Source: Aphis gossypii (lineage: Eukaryota > Arthropoda > Insecta > Hemiptera > Aphididae). Taken from it: 64,000 bases of DNA. The stretch lies in NCBI RefSeq assembly GCF_020184175.1, contig NC_065531.1, positions 33,005,213 through 33,069,212 of the forward strand, written 5' to 3'. The notes beneath the pieces are model-generated. The model did no database searches, was not told where the DNA came from, and worked only from the letters and a program-made list of their open reading frames with translations. The translations under genes and the position numbers were made by a program. Shown here piece by piece: positions 15,601 to 30,600 of this stretch (positions are counted from its first letter, which is position 1; each line of letters starts with the position of its first letter).

Positions 15601-18600
15601 ATCTGAAAGATAAAACTGGACGCAATTCACTACAGAAGTTTGGTATGTAAATTTACATTTCTGTCATCAATAGGATGGATCAATTTTTCAATCGTCCAAC
15701 CACCAGAGCATCAAAAATACACGCGTAATAAATTACCATGGTCATATCGTATTATTCACTTACACACCTTCAAAGGTTTTATTAACAGTTCATTATTCAT
15801 TAATATAATCTAGTAATATTACACGTGACTAAATCCATCAAGTCAAATTCTTAGTAAAAAAAAAAAAAAAAAATCAATATCAAGTAACGATACAATGTTT
15901 ATATTAGTTTTATTTAAAGAAAAATAATACATCGATTTCAAACAACTAAGTTGTACCTAAACAATTCATTGTTATTTTTCATAAAATTATATAGGTTCAG
16001 TCATTCACTAAAGATGCTTTTACTATTTCGTCCATTATTTGATCATATTATCTCAGTAAACTCAGAACCTGATTATCCAGTGTAACTTTTCATATTTAAA
16101 TATTTTAATAGTTATACTAATATAATTAAAACAGACCATTATAGCTGTAGGTCGGTCGATTGCATTTTTTTCAACTTTGTGGTAACACGCGTTAACATGG
16201 TATATTAAAAATTAGATCCACAACGTTATCTCGTTTCAAACACGGAAATTTTAATATATGTTCAATTATGAACGATACGATAGACAATAGAGTGTAAAAT
16301 AATTCTTAGTAATTGAATAAATTAAAATATTTAACCTAACCAAGATAATTATCTTTTTTACTTATGATTAATATTTTACCATACATTTATGAACATATTT
16401 CAGTTAACAAATGGCGTTACTTTACAACAAAGCTATTTGTACCTACATTTTATAATTTCGCAGTAACACGCAAAAAAAAAAAAATCAAAATCGTGGTACT
16501 AAAATTGGATCAATTGTAGCTTACATTTTATAGTAAAATATTTTAATTGTTAAATTCGTATTTATTTTTAAAAAAATATTTAGAGTATTACCTATAATTT
16601 TACAAAAAGAGCGTTTTATATGCTTTAGTTAAACTCTAACAACAATTGTTAGACGTTTTGGTACGCCATATTATAATATTACAAAAACAATCTTATATTC
16701 TACTTAATAAAATTGTGTACAACTCACTTGTAACGGTTTTGACGAGCACTTCCTGAGATCCACCACCATTGTGTTTATACGTGCCTTGATATACCCTACC
16801 GAAAGCGCCTTCCTGGAGAAGTCTTTCCAACTTGACCGTAGCGCCTCGAGAATCCAGCTGGCGTATACGCTCATCCAAGTCATCACACATTCTCCGATCG
16901 TTAACGGCCATCTAATTTTGGTAAACAACGGATATATATTAAGCTACTATACACATCACTCTTCCATCCGGGAATTATTAGTGCTGAATAATTTATCACC
17001 GGTCGGAAGTATTATAATTTATAATTATATATATGTATATAATACGGTTGTATACATGGGTTGTCCAAATTCCCCGTACGAAAATCATTAGAGGACCCCG
17101 TGTGCATTAGCAATACATAGTTTATGAATTAGTCATATATGAGAGTTGATTTTAGTTCTAAAACTATTTATATTTTTTTTCTACCGATCGCTCATTATTT
17201 TATGCGGCGAGCATAATATAAAATATTTATATTATTATGACGAATGGAAGGTATTTGATGGCGTATTGAAATAACGACGGTTTTCTCTTTTTCTCATCCA
17301 AACTGTCAGTAGTCGGAAAAAAAATGATTGATCGAATACGGAAGGTCCTTTAACCCGAAATCTTTAATGGCTTTAATAAACACGACGTCTATACGACTTT
17401 TGCCCACGTCACGACGTCGTTTTGGCAGAGTTCCACTCAAAAGTTTCGTCCAAACGGGACAAAAAATTATAATAAACATAAATAAATAAATAGAAAGAAA
17501 AAATGTGCCAGGACATTGATTCAAGACATTATCTACCGGGAGGGTATTCATGTTTCTAATCCTGTTAAATGGCTTGGTGCCCATTTGCAGGGTGGTAATC
17601 GATTATGGCCGCAACCGCGAGGATGATTTATCTGCCGTAATGGGTCTAAATCACGCGAAACGATTTTGCGTAATGATCGTGTCACCCAAGGGGAAAGTGT
17701 AGCATTGGTATATTGATTTTCCGTTCACTATAATTCGATAAGAATGGAGGCGGTGGGGAAGTTGATGGACAAGTATGTGTGGAATAGGTGAACAATGGTG
17801 TTTCGGAGTTAATTTACGTGTCTATAATTTATGGATTATTGGTTAACAGAGGAAATCTCGAACAACAGCCGTGATTATCACGTGAAAATGACCGGTTAAG
17901 TAACGAATGACACTAATTAACACATATCCTGCATAATATATAAACCAATAACTATAATCATTAACAAGCTAGGGTAATTTGTACTTTATAACATACTCGT
18001 ATGCAATATTATAATAAACCTATAAGCGTATAATAATATAATATTAAATGATATTAAGTTACATTTTAAGTGAATATACTTTTAACTATAAATAAAATCA
18101 ATTTTTATTTATTTCAGAATGTTTTTAACAGTTTTCGTTCCAATTTTCAACTATATCGAACCACTTAAAATTCCATATTTTACAGTTTTAAATTAATTTC
18201 AACTAAAAAATAAAAATATATTTTTTTTTTTTTTGGTTTTATATATATAATATATGATATTAAAACATGTTTTTAAATTATGAAATGAATTAAATTAATA
18301 ATAAGGGGTATATTAAAAAATCACAAGTTATTTGAGAATCAAATACAAAAATATTTCAGAGTTAAATAAAATCAATGTATACACGTATAAAAATTAATTT
18401 ACAAGTCAAATGTAAGATTAATCGTTAACTGAAAGCTTTCTTTTATGTTGAATAATAATTAATAATGAATTATACAGTTTCCTAAAATAGTATAAAGAAT
18501 AACTGTTCAATGTTCATCTTAACAAAGACTTGATTATTATACAACGAATATAATTAATTTATAATTGTTTTTAAGATTTCTCTGATGAATGTTAATTTAT

Positions 18601-21600
18601 TATCAAACGTTAAAATAATTAACTTAAAATTTATAAGTTCATGCTTTAATGAACTAATTAAAACTTATTACCATTTAAAATAATAAATAAAATGAGGTTT
18701 AAATGTTACTAAATGATTGTATTAGTATATAATTACTATTATTTTCAACTCTAAATATTATTGAAGCTTAACTGTTGATGAAAGCAAAACCAATTTTTTT
18801 TTATATATACCTATTTAAGTTTAGAAACAATATAAAATTAATCATTAGCATAATAAGTGAACACGTTTAAAGGATACGTTATCAATTATTTTAAATTATT
18901 TACATTCTTTATATTTTTATAAATCATACATATTATTATTATAATACTATTAATATTATATTAAGAAAAATAAAACTGTGTTAAACGAAAGAATAAAGCA
19001 TACATTTTGAAACAAATTAATTTAATCTTAACTAAATTTAAAATTAAGGCAACCCTAAATATTTTCTAAAGAGATAACACGTACCTCATTGTATTCTTTG
19101 ATGTATACTACTCCTAACCCTTGAGGCTACATTGTCTTCTTTGTCTGGACTCACCCTTAATCCAAAGGCTTCATACATCCCTCTTCTCTGTATAATCCTG
19201 TACTGTATACCTCTTTCATTATCTGTCTATACCATGCCCGATAAATTCTACATAGGTCTAATTCAACTTTACTCTTTAACAACATTATTCCTTCTTATTA
19301 TTTTATATCCTTGTATAATTATTAATTGTTTAATCTTTACAAACTTACAAAATCACAATTTCGTCGACTGTAGCCATTATAAGCATTTTATTTGATACCT
19401 CCTAACAGATATAATGGTTATATGAATAATACCTATCTACTTAAGATTAGGTTAATACCCATATTATTATTTATAGTTGATATAATATTGCATTGCATGG
19501 TTTTTAACGTTTTTAAAATAATTTGATTCTAGCTACAAAATAACTGAAAATTGATAAATTTAAAAGAAATATATGTATAATATACATAAAATATATTATA
19601 TATACACACTATTCTACTATAATCTAATTATTATCAGGTAGGTACAGCATAGTTATATATTAAAATTAAAAGATTAAGTTGTAATATATTATTATACAAC
19701 TTATTAATTTGAAATAAATTGATTTGATTTTAAAATTGTATAAAGTGTAAATACTGGGTTAGGTGAAACGTATTTCTTATTTTTCGTATTTTAGTGCATA
19801 TACTTATTTAAAATAAATTAACAGCTATAAACTAGTATTGACTAATTGAATTGTTGTAAATATGAAAAAAAAATTAAAATATATAACAATTTCATATTAT
19901 CTATTTGCATACCACAATTAATTTTAATACAACGAGTTATATAACAATATGTACTTATAATATGTCATGTATGAAATTCCAAATGTGAATAGTTTCTTAG
20001 CACCTGAATCACATTCATATCTTGTATGTAAATTAATGGCATGTTTAAAATAATTCTTTATGTTACCGTTTACCGAGTTGTTACTTGTTAGAACTTTCTT
20101 TGAAATACAAAAGGGATTAAAATATGTGAATATTATTACTATTTTGAAGATTGGTGAAAAATTAAATTGTTTCAAATTATATTTACATGTGATAGGTATA
20201 TATTACCCACATCTGTTTTGTACTTGTAATATTAACGAATTCGTATAGAAATAATAACTACTGTAACTCCACTGTCTATTTTACACATATGATTATTGTT
20301 GTATCTAGACTAAATATAATTATTACAAGAAAGATGGGAGAGATTCATTAACAAAAATAATAAACCTGTCGTTTAAGAAGTATGTTATTGTCTAATCTAT
20401 AGGGCTGATCGATATCTTTAAGCATTGATATCAATTTGTTTGAGATTCTCCTCACGGGGGGAGGGGTTTGAACACGGTAAAGTTCTTAATTGATAATATA
20501 TTTGATACATATCATATTATCATGTAAAATAACAATCCGAAATTCTGCGTTGATGGGTTTCTATTGGGATGGTGAAACATGACTACAGGAGCGGGCAGTG
20601 TAAGAGAAACGTCAGCGAAAAACACATTCAAATTTAACATATAGAGTAGAGGGATAGAAATATAAATAAATAAAGACTAAATAAACATATATCATAGAAG
20701 TCAGCAGCTGCGCACGTTTCCTGTAAAACTGCAGTGTTTTTAGCACATAAAAACTATACACTAATACACTATACCCGCGTTATAGTATACTTATAATTTA
20801 TGCATTTATATTTACGTCATATTTTACAAGTGTTGAACGATTAACACAGTTACTCACTTATATGATATTATGTATATATTATTATTACCGATTTGAGATA
20901 TAACGATAGTTTCGGAGGTCTGTATTAGCAGAGTTGATACTTACCAATGGCGTGCAAGCGTAATATGATATTTTGGATGGCGTAGGCGACGCTGGTTTCG
21001 AGTAGACGTGATAATTATTACTTCCTGGTGCCGTCGCCACGTAGCTGGTGGCGTATGGCGACACGTGGCTACTGACTTTGTTTCCGGCAACTCCGCCGCT
21101 TGCACAATGACTTGGGAGATCGTCTTCTGTCATCGAAGCAGCTGTTTTCCGCACGCTTCTGATGGTCGCATAAGTACCGCTGGTACTAGTCACCGAGCCT
21201 ACGCGTACCAAAACGTTGGGGTTGGCCACGTAAGCGGCACTAGTATAACTGGTACTGAAACAGAAGAAAAATGTAAGTTTTTTTTTCTTGAGAAAGAAAA
21301 ATAGTGAGAAAAACATGATAAAACTATAACCACAGGGCACATATTATATATTATATACATACAAGATACATGTAAGGTTAAAAAATGGTGGTGGAAAAAA
21401 GGCGACACGCTGTTAGGTTCAGAGAAAAATAGTCCAAAGAAAAATGTCCAAGTAAGCAAATGAAAAAAAATCTAAAAACCACTTTACAATAAAAGTCAAG
21501 GATAAAATTCAGACGAAAATGATAAATTTTTAAACGTGATAGAGACTAATAATAGTAAATATATATAAATAAGTCAAACGAGACCCGTTATTGGGTTTCG

Positions 21601-24600
21601 ACATTCATCTGATTTCGTTTTTAAAGGTAGTGAAAAACGGTGTAACATGATTATAAACATTTGAAAGCAATACTATAGATAAATCATCGAATTTGATAAA
21701 TTGAATGAGCACTGAAATGGTCAAAGATTCGATAAAAAAAATATATCATTATTTTTCTCAAAATCTCAATTGTAAATTATCCACTCCATTAAATTTGAAT
21801 TCGCCATAAACCTTTTCTAAACATTGAATGATAAAATATATCAGTACTATAGTAATATTAAATGTTTTCCGTTTATAGGTAGGTATTTACCTTACTGATA
21901 CTTAGTAAACATTTAATTTGTTCGAAATCTATAAACTATTTGACTTTTTGATTTCAAATAATAACGTATAATATTACTTTAATCAAAAAAACTGCGGTGG
22001 TCTAGTAATTTATATATTTATGCAAAAAAAAAAAAAATTATTATTCGTGTTTTTTTTTAATTTGTAGTATATTATGAGTCATGTTGTGGTCTATCATACA
22101 AATTATTTAATTATTTTGATTATACGAAGAAAACTAATCAAATATTTCTATTCATGTGATCATTGTTTACCTTGTTTACGCAAAAAGTGTATTATAACGT
22201 TATATAGAAACTTATTATCCTAATTATATGTCAATTCATAAAGATAAAATATTAGGTTTTTTTTTTTATTAATTATTCATTCGTGAATTGGACTAATATT
22301 ATAAGCTCTTGGAATTATCCAGAAATGCGTACTGTTTGGTGAACATAAATATTAATATTATTCGTCAAAAAAATAAAAACAAATAAATACGGAAAAATAT
22401 TGTTTGTTGGAATTTTATTTATAGCAAGACACACTAAAAAATAATTGTAATAAATAGTTGTAATTTTAAAATCAACAAAAGTCAAAACAACTTTTTTTTC
22501 AACAATTATCCTTTGAACGTTAAACTACATAGAAATGAGTATAGTTTTGTTAAAATTAATCATAAACTAAAAATGATTATCATAATAACAAATATTACAA
22601 ATTAAAAAGCTTGAATGTTTGGCAAACATTACGAGGATATTAATAATTCATTCCTACATTATTATTATATTAATCATATTAAGTAGAGTAAAATGTGTTA
22701 TTCTAAAACTTTTTTTTATGTGCTTAACGCGTGTTCAATTAGTGTTAGTTACGAGTTGAGTGTATTACATCAAAAATTATGAAATTATAGTAAATATGAT
22801 AATCAGAATATTTTTGCCATGCAATTCACATTAAACTGCATGGATTTGATGAAATGTTAACGATCATACAAGCAACAAAATAAACTTAATTTAATAGAAA
22901 GCTTCATTATTTTTAAAATTAGTCTTTATCACGGAAAAGCGTATAACAGCTGCATTCATGTATCTACTTTCAATATGTCCATTATATTTTTATAAGTTAA
23001 TTTGAAGAACAGGTTTTTTTTTTGTCACAACAATTTCGCTATATGCTATAACAAATATCCTTTAATCTCTTGGATCAAAAATAATCATTTTTGAACATAA
23101 CCATGTGTTCATATATACAAGAGACCACTTGGGAATTTCACGTTATGTGTCACGTTTTTCTCCCCTCTTCAAAACAATATTTATTGGAGGCAGGTAAATG
23201 CCATGAAAAATATCAATCAATCACAAAAACACAACGAATAACGATAATAACAACAACGACAAATTGTGTTACTGAGGATTAACCGATTAATTTTAAATAA
23301 ATTTTATGTTGTTTCAAAATGCCATTCACTTTTTATACATTCATCTAATAATACAAAATATATCATTTTTGAGTAGGTAAATAATATAATAATTTATCAC
23401 TATAAAAATGGTTTGTAAGTTAAAGACTTTTTATACAATTATTTTTTTCCAAAACTGATAAATGAAATACATAGTATTTACATAATTTATAATTAAATCT
23501 GAATAATTAAATAATTCATATGCAATACTATAGGTAACCAATGTGATTTTCAAACAAGTTGAATTTTGTGTTTGTAACATTTCATCATTTAAATTGTAAC
23601 TCGGAAAACAATTTTACGGAAATATAAATAAGTGCATATTCGTAGAAACTTCTATCTTTGAAATTTCTCTGAAACATATCTTTTTCGTTAAATGTGAAAC
23701 TCATTGCTTTAAGGCTTTACTGCGTTTACTCTAGAAAGTTTGATGATGCTTTTGATTCGTATATTGCCAAATAACGTTTAATGTCAAAAATTCGGTAACA
23801 AAAAAAAAAAACAACGCTTTAAGACAAAATAACATACTAGTTCTAATTATAATATAATATAAATTTAAAAATTACATCAATTAATTTAAAATATTTATAT
23901 TTGCAGAGAATATTATTTAAATTCTTATTGTTATTTATCATAATTCCTATACATACGAAAATAAGTTCAATGCTGATATGATATGAAATCCACAGGAGGT
24001 GCAAATTAAGGTATTCTCATTGGCCATTATGAAATAAAGTGATTATATTATAAAGCGTTATAATAATTACATAATATTATTATTATAAAAATTCAAGTAT
24101 ACAGTTTATATAGTAAATGCAGACAATTATCGAGTAGATGAAAAAAAATTACTTATGAACTTTTTTATTTTATTTTGATTACCCACTTTATTTTTATAAT
24201 TATCAATAATAATTAATATTTTTATTTAAAAAAGTTTCTATTACATTTTTAAATTACATGCTTTGAGTCGAAAAAAGTCTTAAATCATAAAACTAAAAAC
24301 GTACGTCTCATATTGAAAATATAAAGGATTAATTTAAACGTTTTAAATAGTAGTTATAAAAAAATGTTAAGTACAATCCAATTCGTTAGTATATACATCT
24401 TAAAATAGTATTGTAAATAATATCCATTGTCAACTATTGTAAAAAGAAGTATAAAAGTTTCTTATACTTGTTAGTTTGACAAAACTAATAAAAAGAAATA
24501 GTGCTTGACTCAAAGCAATTAGATAATTATTTTATATTGCGTATTTGGTCTGAAATAGAGTACAAGAGTGTAATAATGCTACATAGGGGGCTGCCAAAAG

Positions 24601-27600
24601 AACTTTGTTGTCAGACTTATAGTCATAATGAAATAAAAAGTTTGAAAAAAACACATACCTACCAAGCTTTTCTCGAAATCTAACATTGGTTTTAAACCTT
24701 TAATACAATAATACAACGCTTATATTCAATAACAGCTGAGTTTAAAACTAAATATTATTAATAAGTTTTATTTGTTAAAAAAAAAAAAATACATATCAAT
24801 GGATCTTTTTTATTAATTTGAATTTGTAAAATAAAATAAACATAAGTAATTAATTACTATGCGTTTAGTAACAAATGTATAATGTATTGACGATTAATGT
24901 CAGTAGTAACTCACTGTCATGTACCGAAAATTTAGTTATTATACAAATACCAAATAAACTATACAGTAACTATAATTTTTCGATTGAGTTAAAAATATGA
25001 TCACTAGAAATCACGAAATCGTATAAAGTAATAATAAGATGAAAAGTTAAAATGAATAAAATAACGAGTTGGTCAGTAATATTGGTTTATTTTATTTTAA
25101 CGCCATTGTATTGGAACGCTAAAAAACGGCTTTTGAAGTTCCTTTGTTCGGAGACCATTTTTGGGATGGATTCAACAGAAAAAGTTTGTCGTAAACTTTC
25201 CAATACAATACTATAATATATATCATAACATGTGTTGGTCTCGGAAGACGCAAAGTCGTTTAAAAGTTACCTTGTGGCACAAACACAATCACGTAATCAC
25301 GTTTATTGTACCACATACATATGGTCTACAAATTATTTCTTAGTATCGGATATGAAAAAAAAATCAAATTTTTTAAATTGTGTCATAATTGGATTCATAG
25401 ATTAATTATTCGGATATACGGAATATTCTAGTTTATTATATTATATTTTTAAATATATTTTTCTCATTACTATTACGAATGCAATTTATACTCACTGCAA
25501 TGTCTCCTTAGATTTAGATCTGATAAGCAACGACTTGTTGGTGCGCTTGTAAGCCAGGGCGAACGTGACGGCCACAAGAGTGACTATGAGCGCAGACCCA
25601 CAACCGAGTGCAAAGAAGAACGCACCGTGCGCGGGTACTAACTCTTCAGGAGCTTCGTCGCCATGTTTAGGCGAAGTCAATGCGGTATTTCCACCGCCAG
25701 TAGTCGTCACAGCAGTTGCGACCTGCACAGAGCCGGCCGTCCCACTATGCGAAGGTTGAATTATCAATGTTTTGTCGTTGTTGTGATCGTTGTCGGGCTG
25801 TGATCGTGACGACAGCAGTGGTGGTTGTGCTGGAGACTTTGGAGGCTGTTGCTGTTGGCTGGGCGGCAATTCGTCAATCAGGTTGGTCTCCAGCGAAGCA
25901 TCCTTGCCTATAGAAACCATGAGTAAGATTTTTCAGAAATGTTATTTGAAAACAAGTAAAATCCATAACCATATCATATAAATCATAACCACATTGGACG
26001 GGCGCTTACTTCTCCTACAATCAAAAACCAAAATCAAACAAACAGATTGGAGGGATTTTGTTTAGGGGAAGAGTCTGAATATTGTAATAACTTGTTTCCT
26101 GTATAGGCCATCTTAGATAATTTACTTACTAACAATTCGGAATAAATTTAATCTACGCTTCTGTGTATTCGAATTAATAACAACTATGGGTGATTGTATA
26201 GTTGTGATAGGTACCTACCCTTTAAACGAAATCTTCATTTAACAATTATAATTGTAATATTTTATTGTACCAATTCTAAAGTCTACATAATACTATTAAG
26301 TTAACCCTAACACTTGTATAACCGCAATACTGGGACCGCAATAACGATCCCAATTTCTGTGTGGACCGCAGAGTTGGCCATATAAGAGCGTGTTATAAAC
26401 TATCGTTTGATGTTTTCATTTATTTATTAATAACCCAAAAATAGCTATAACAAAATGTTTTATGAACATAAAATTGGCAAAACTTCTTTTAAGTTTCATA
26501 AAATTATCTAACCCTTTGTTCGGTTCAAATCAAATTAACACCACCACTTTTAGGGCACGCGAATAACTACATAGTATACGATGTTACATTTATGTGTAAA
26601 TATTTGTTTCTATAGTTGTTTTCATTTCTTACCAGGCGGGGAAAAAATAATAATCAACACAAAATCTTGCAAAAACCACAATATTTCCTCTATCTTTTAA
26701 TCATTTAGTCTATATAGATTTTAGATTATTTGTTTACTCGTTTAAACAACATGGACAATAACATTATGATTATAAAAAGCTTTTATTAATTATGTAAAAA
26801 TTAAACAAAATAGCTAATTATGGCAAAGAAATATTTTTTTCTTTTTACTAATAAATTGATTTACCTATTTACACCTAATAATGTCAAACAACCATTAAAA
26901 TAAATAAATAATATTGGATTTAAAAATTGTTTATTTGTCATTTTACCTTGTAAATGTAACAAGTTGTTGTATGAAAACATTCGTGTACTTCGTTAAATCA
27001 ATTATTTAAGCCTTAATTATTATAGTTCACTCATGAGGAAAGTCAATTATAGAATTTAATTTGAATAAATCAAAAATTAATTTTGTAGCTTAACTAAACA
27101 CTATATGTATCCAATGTTAACAGTGGAAAAATTAATTGGTGAGTTTAATGAGATTATAACGCATATAACGAGTGTTTTCACAAATTCAAGCTAAACAATC
27201 TTTAACGACATTATTAAATATTAATAATAAGATTACATACATATTACGCTTTAAACATATTATAAAATATATTTTTATTATCATCTTTAATACATCTTTA
27301 TTATTTATAAAAATACATTAAATAAATTATTTCATGTCACTGAATACGCAATAAAAAGTTAAATAAAAAACAATTCACTTCCCAGTATGTCATGAGAGGG
27401 GATATCATCCATCCTCATCTTGCACAAAATCTATAGACTTTCCAGCAAAATGTACTCTCTGTTAAGTAACTTACCTAGAAAACTACAAATGATGCACCGC
27501 ATATTAAAATATCAATCTAAAATATTCTTTACTGCCTTGTAGTCAACCTTGATGAATCGTTCTCAAACAACTCTTAATTATACTTACACTCCTCTTTACA

Positions 27601-30600
27601 AAACAACAAAATGTAACCTAATCTGGGATAATGAATTCGAATGAAATAATGTTGATACAAAATTTAGACAATCAAACAATTAAAGTTAATTTAAAATTAG
27701 TCTTATTCTCATTACTTTTTTTTTAAAAAAAAAAAAAAAAAGTATAAATTTAATTATATAAACTATATAATATTCTAATCACAAATTAAGTTTCTGCAAT
27801 AACCACTACACTTTACAGTTCACCGCCTAGTTAAAGCATTTTTGTATTTTCTGAAGAGGAAAACTTAAATACGTTGCACAAGCATTTGATAGAGGCTCAT
27901 ATTCTAGACATCTATTCAAACTTAAATTTATCCTTACACTCTACTACATTCGTTCGCCATTAACAATTTATTACTACTATAGGTAGTGTAATAAATAATT
28001 AATGTTAAAAAATAACGATATTTTTGAAGTCTGTACAATTACGATGTTTCATTTTCGTTATATTAAATTATTTAAATTAATGTCATAATTATGGTATGTT
28101 ATTTGATAAAAATACTCCTCTGTGTGATGTTAAAATCAGATAATATACAACATAAACACACTACCGCTGACAATGACTTGCATTAATTATAATCTGATCA
28201 TCATAATCATCGTCATATATAGACTACTGTATTGTCATACAAACAACTAACTCGCGGCTGCTTGTATACGTGGTTTATCATAATAATAATAATAATAATC
28301 ATATCATGGTTATTTGATTTGGCATTTTGGTGGCCTATAATAATGTATAACTTTATAAGGTAATTATTATCATAGCGAACACATACATCATTATTTTGAT
28401 CGAATTTTGTGTTTATCTCAAAAAGTTTATTAACATAGTTTGATGTACAAACAAAACTACAATAATTCTGAAAAGAAAATCTAATTTATTTTTACAATAT
28501 TTCATAGTTGTTTTTATTTTTTATATTTTAACGACCACCTTTACTTTTATGCAAACTTTGTGTTTCAAAAGTATTTGATGTTATTTAAATTTATAAGTTC
28601 TCACTTGTCGTTATAAAAAGTCAAACTATATAGGAATATTATTTTGAAAGGTACAAATAATTTCCAAGAGAATAAAATATGTATATTGATATAAGAATGA
28701 TTTTGTATGTATTATACGTGGTTATAACTATGTAAGTATTCATAATATTAAAGTAACGTCATGTGGTATAAATATATTGCATCGATTGCCATGCGCTTTT
28801 GAACCTCGTGTAACTAATAACTATACGCTACGCTGACATACCGTAAACAATGAAAATTAAAACGTACGTCTGGTAGGTACATAAAACAGTTTTATGCGTT
28901 TTCAAAACCAAGAGACATAATACACCGTATATTCGAACTTTATTCTACGTAGTAATTTTAATTAATTAAATCGTAGTCGGCGGCAGTGGTACACTGTCTC
29001 GCCACTCACCGTCAGATTAATTATTATCGAACAGCCTAATCTGCACCTCCATACTCGTATTATTACTATCATTATTTGGTATATATATATGCCTATATTG
29101 TATCCGAGTTCCGTTCCCTCTCATCCCTCATCTCCAACAACTGACGCCACTACCGTACATAACCTTTGACGGTAGCGGTTCGATCGACCTAACGTAACCG
29201 CCGACAGCAACTCCACTTCAAAGGCAATATAGTTCAAATACACCACAATGCGAGTAATTTGAAATGCAAAACGGGACGAAAGTGTAATGGTGTTCCGGGA
29301 TGGTTCGAGGCGTTATACAACACTGTAAAGGGGCGGGAAGAACCGTATAAACGAGTTTGTTCATCGACATTGCAGAACAAATCCACTCGAGTCTCAAATG
29401 CCAGTGATACGGCGTATAATCAGTAGTGATCGATTACATCAACAATAATCACGATAATAATATAATATAATTGTGGAGGTGGTCGACTCATATATATTTG
29501 GTTGAAAGTGTCAAGTGTTTAGATTCAGTTTATCAAGTGGATGTAGGTATTGAAGTTTAATATGTTGAAGTCGAGGAATAGTTAGTTCAGAGGAGGTTAT
29601 TAGAAGAATGATTGCAAATATAGTGATGTGGAACACAAGCGTAATATTATATCGTGAATTTGTGAGATATAGACGGATAACTACAACGATTACAATATAC
29701 TATTACCGATTCGTGAGTCCAAGAGCATGTCGGTGGTTTTCAGACATATCTTGTTCCGGTGAAATACCAGTGACACGTCGCCGTGTTTTTTATTAACAGC
29801 GGTTATGTTGATAGTGAGCAGAACATGCACCTCGGAGCTCACTACACCCGTGCACGGCAACTTGAGCCGGAACACTTGGACGTGAGAGGGTACCCATCCC
29901 GACTCCGGGATGTCCAGTTCCGGTTTTTTCATAGCTATGCCATTGTTGGACTCCACATTCCACGTGTACGGTAACTGCAAAACAAAAATAGCTTTATATT
30001 GTTTGATTATATTACTTAACACTTATTTATGCTAAATAAATACATATATTGTAAAATTGGCAAAATGAAATAGTGTTTTTTGTTTTTGGAAATTAGCCAG
30101 AATTTCAACAAACCAAAAAATTTATTAACTACTCATTCAATTTATTAGAACCAAAATTATCAAAAATATATTTTGCTTAGGAATATGAAACTACATATTA
30201 TATATTGACATAGTCATTCAAAAAAGTGAAACCTTTTAAAAATATAACAAACAAATAATAATATTATATGAATGCCATTAAATAACGTACAAAAAATAAA
30301 ATTAAAATATTTTCAAAAATATTCATATTTTTCGACTTAACACGTATTTACTGTTAAAAGAGTCGTACTGAATTTAAATCAATGCAGCTGCGTTAATGTA
30401 GAATCTACATGGACGATCGACTGCGTACTATAACAGTATCAGCATACGATTAACTATATAGTAGGTACCTCTGGTACCTATGCTTTTTTAATTTTCATAT
30501 TATATACTATACATACTTTTTGATTTAATTTACATTTTATAGTATCAGTAATAATAATTTTTTATTTAAGATAATAAAGTAGGTATTATATACAATATAA

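Noticed and set aside
16771..17091. 106-codon + strand frame
   Set aside because: Antisense to the glycine-loop exon of the receptor; only its overlap with that exon explains its length.
25565..25981. Three + strand frames over the stalk exon
   Set aside because: Shadows of the receptor exon on the minus strand.
29608..29974. + strand frames over the second WIF exon
   Set aside because: Antisense shadows of the receptor exon.
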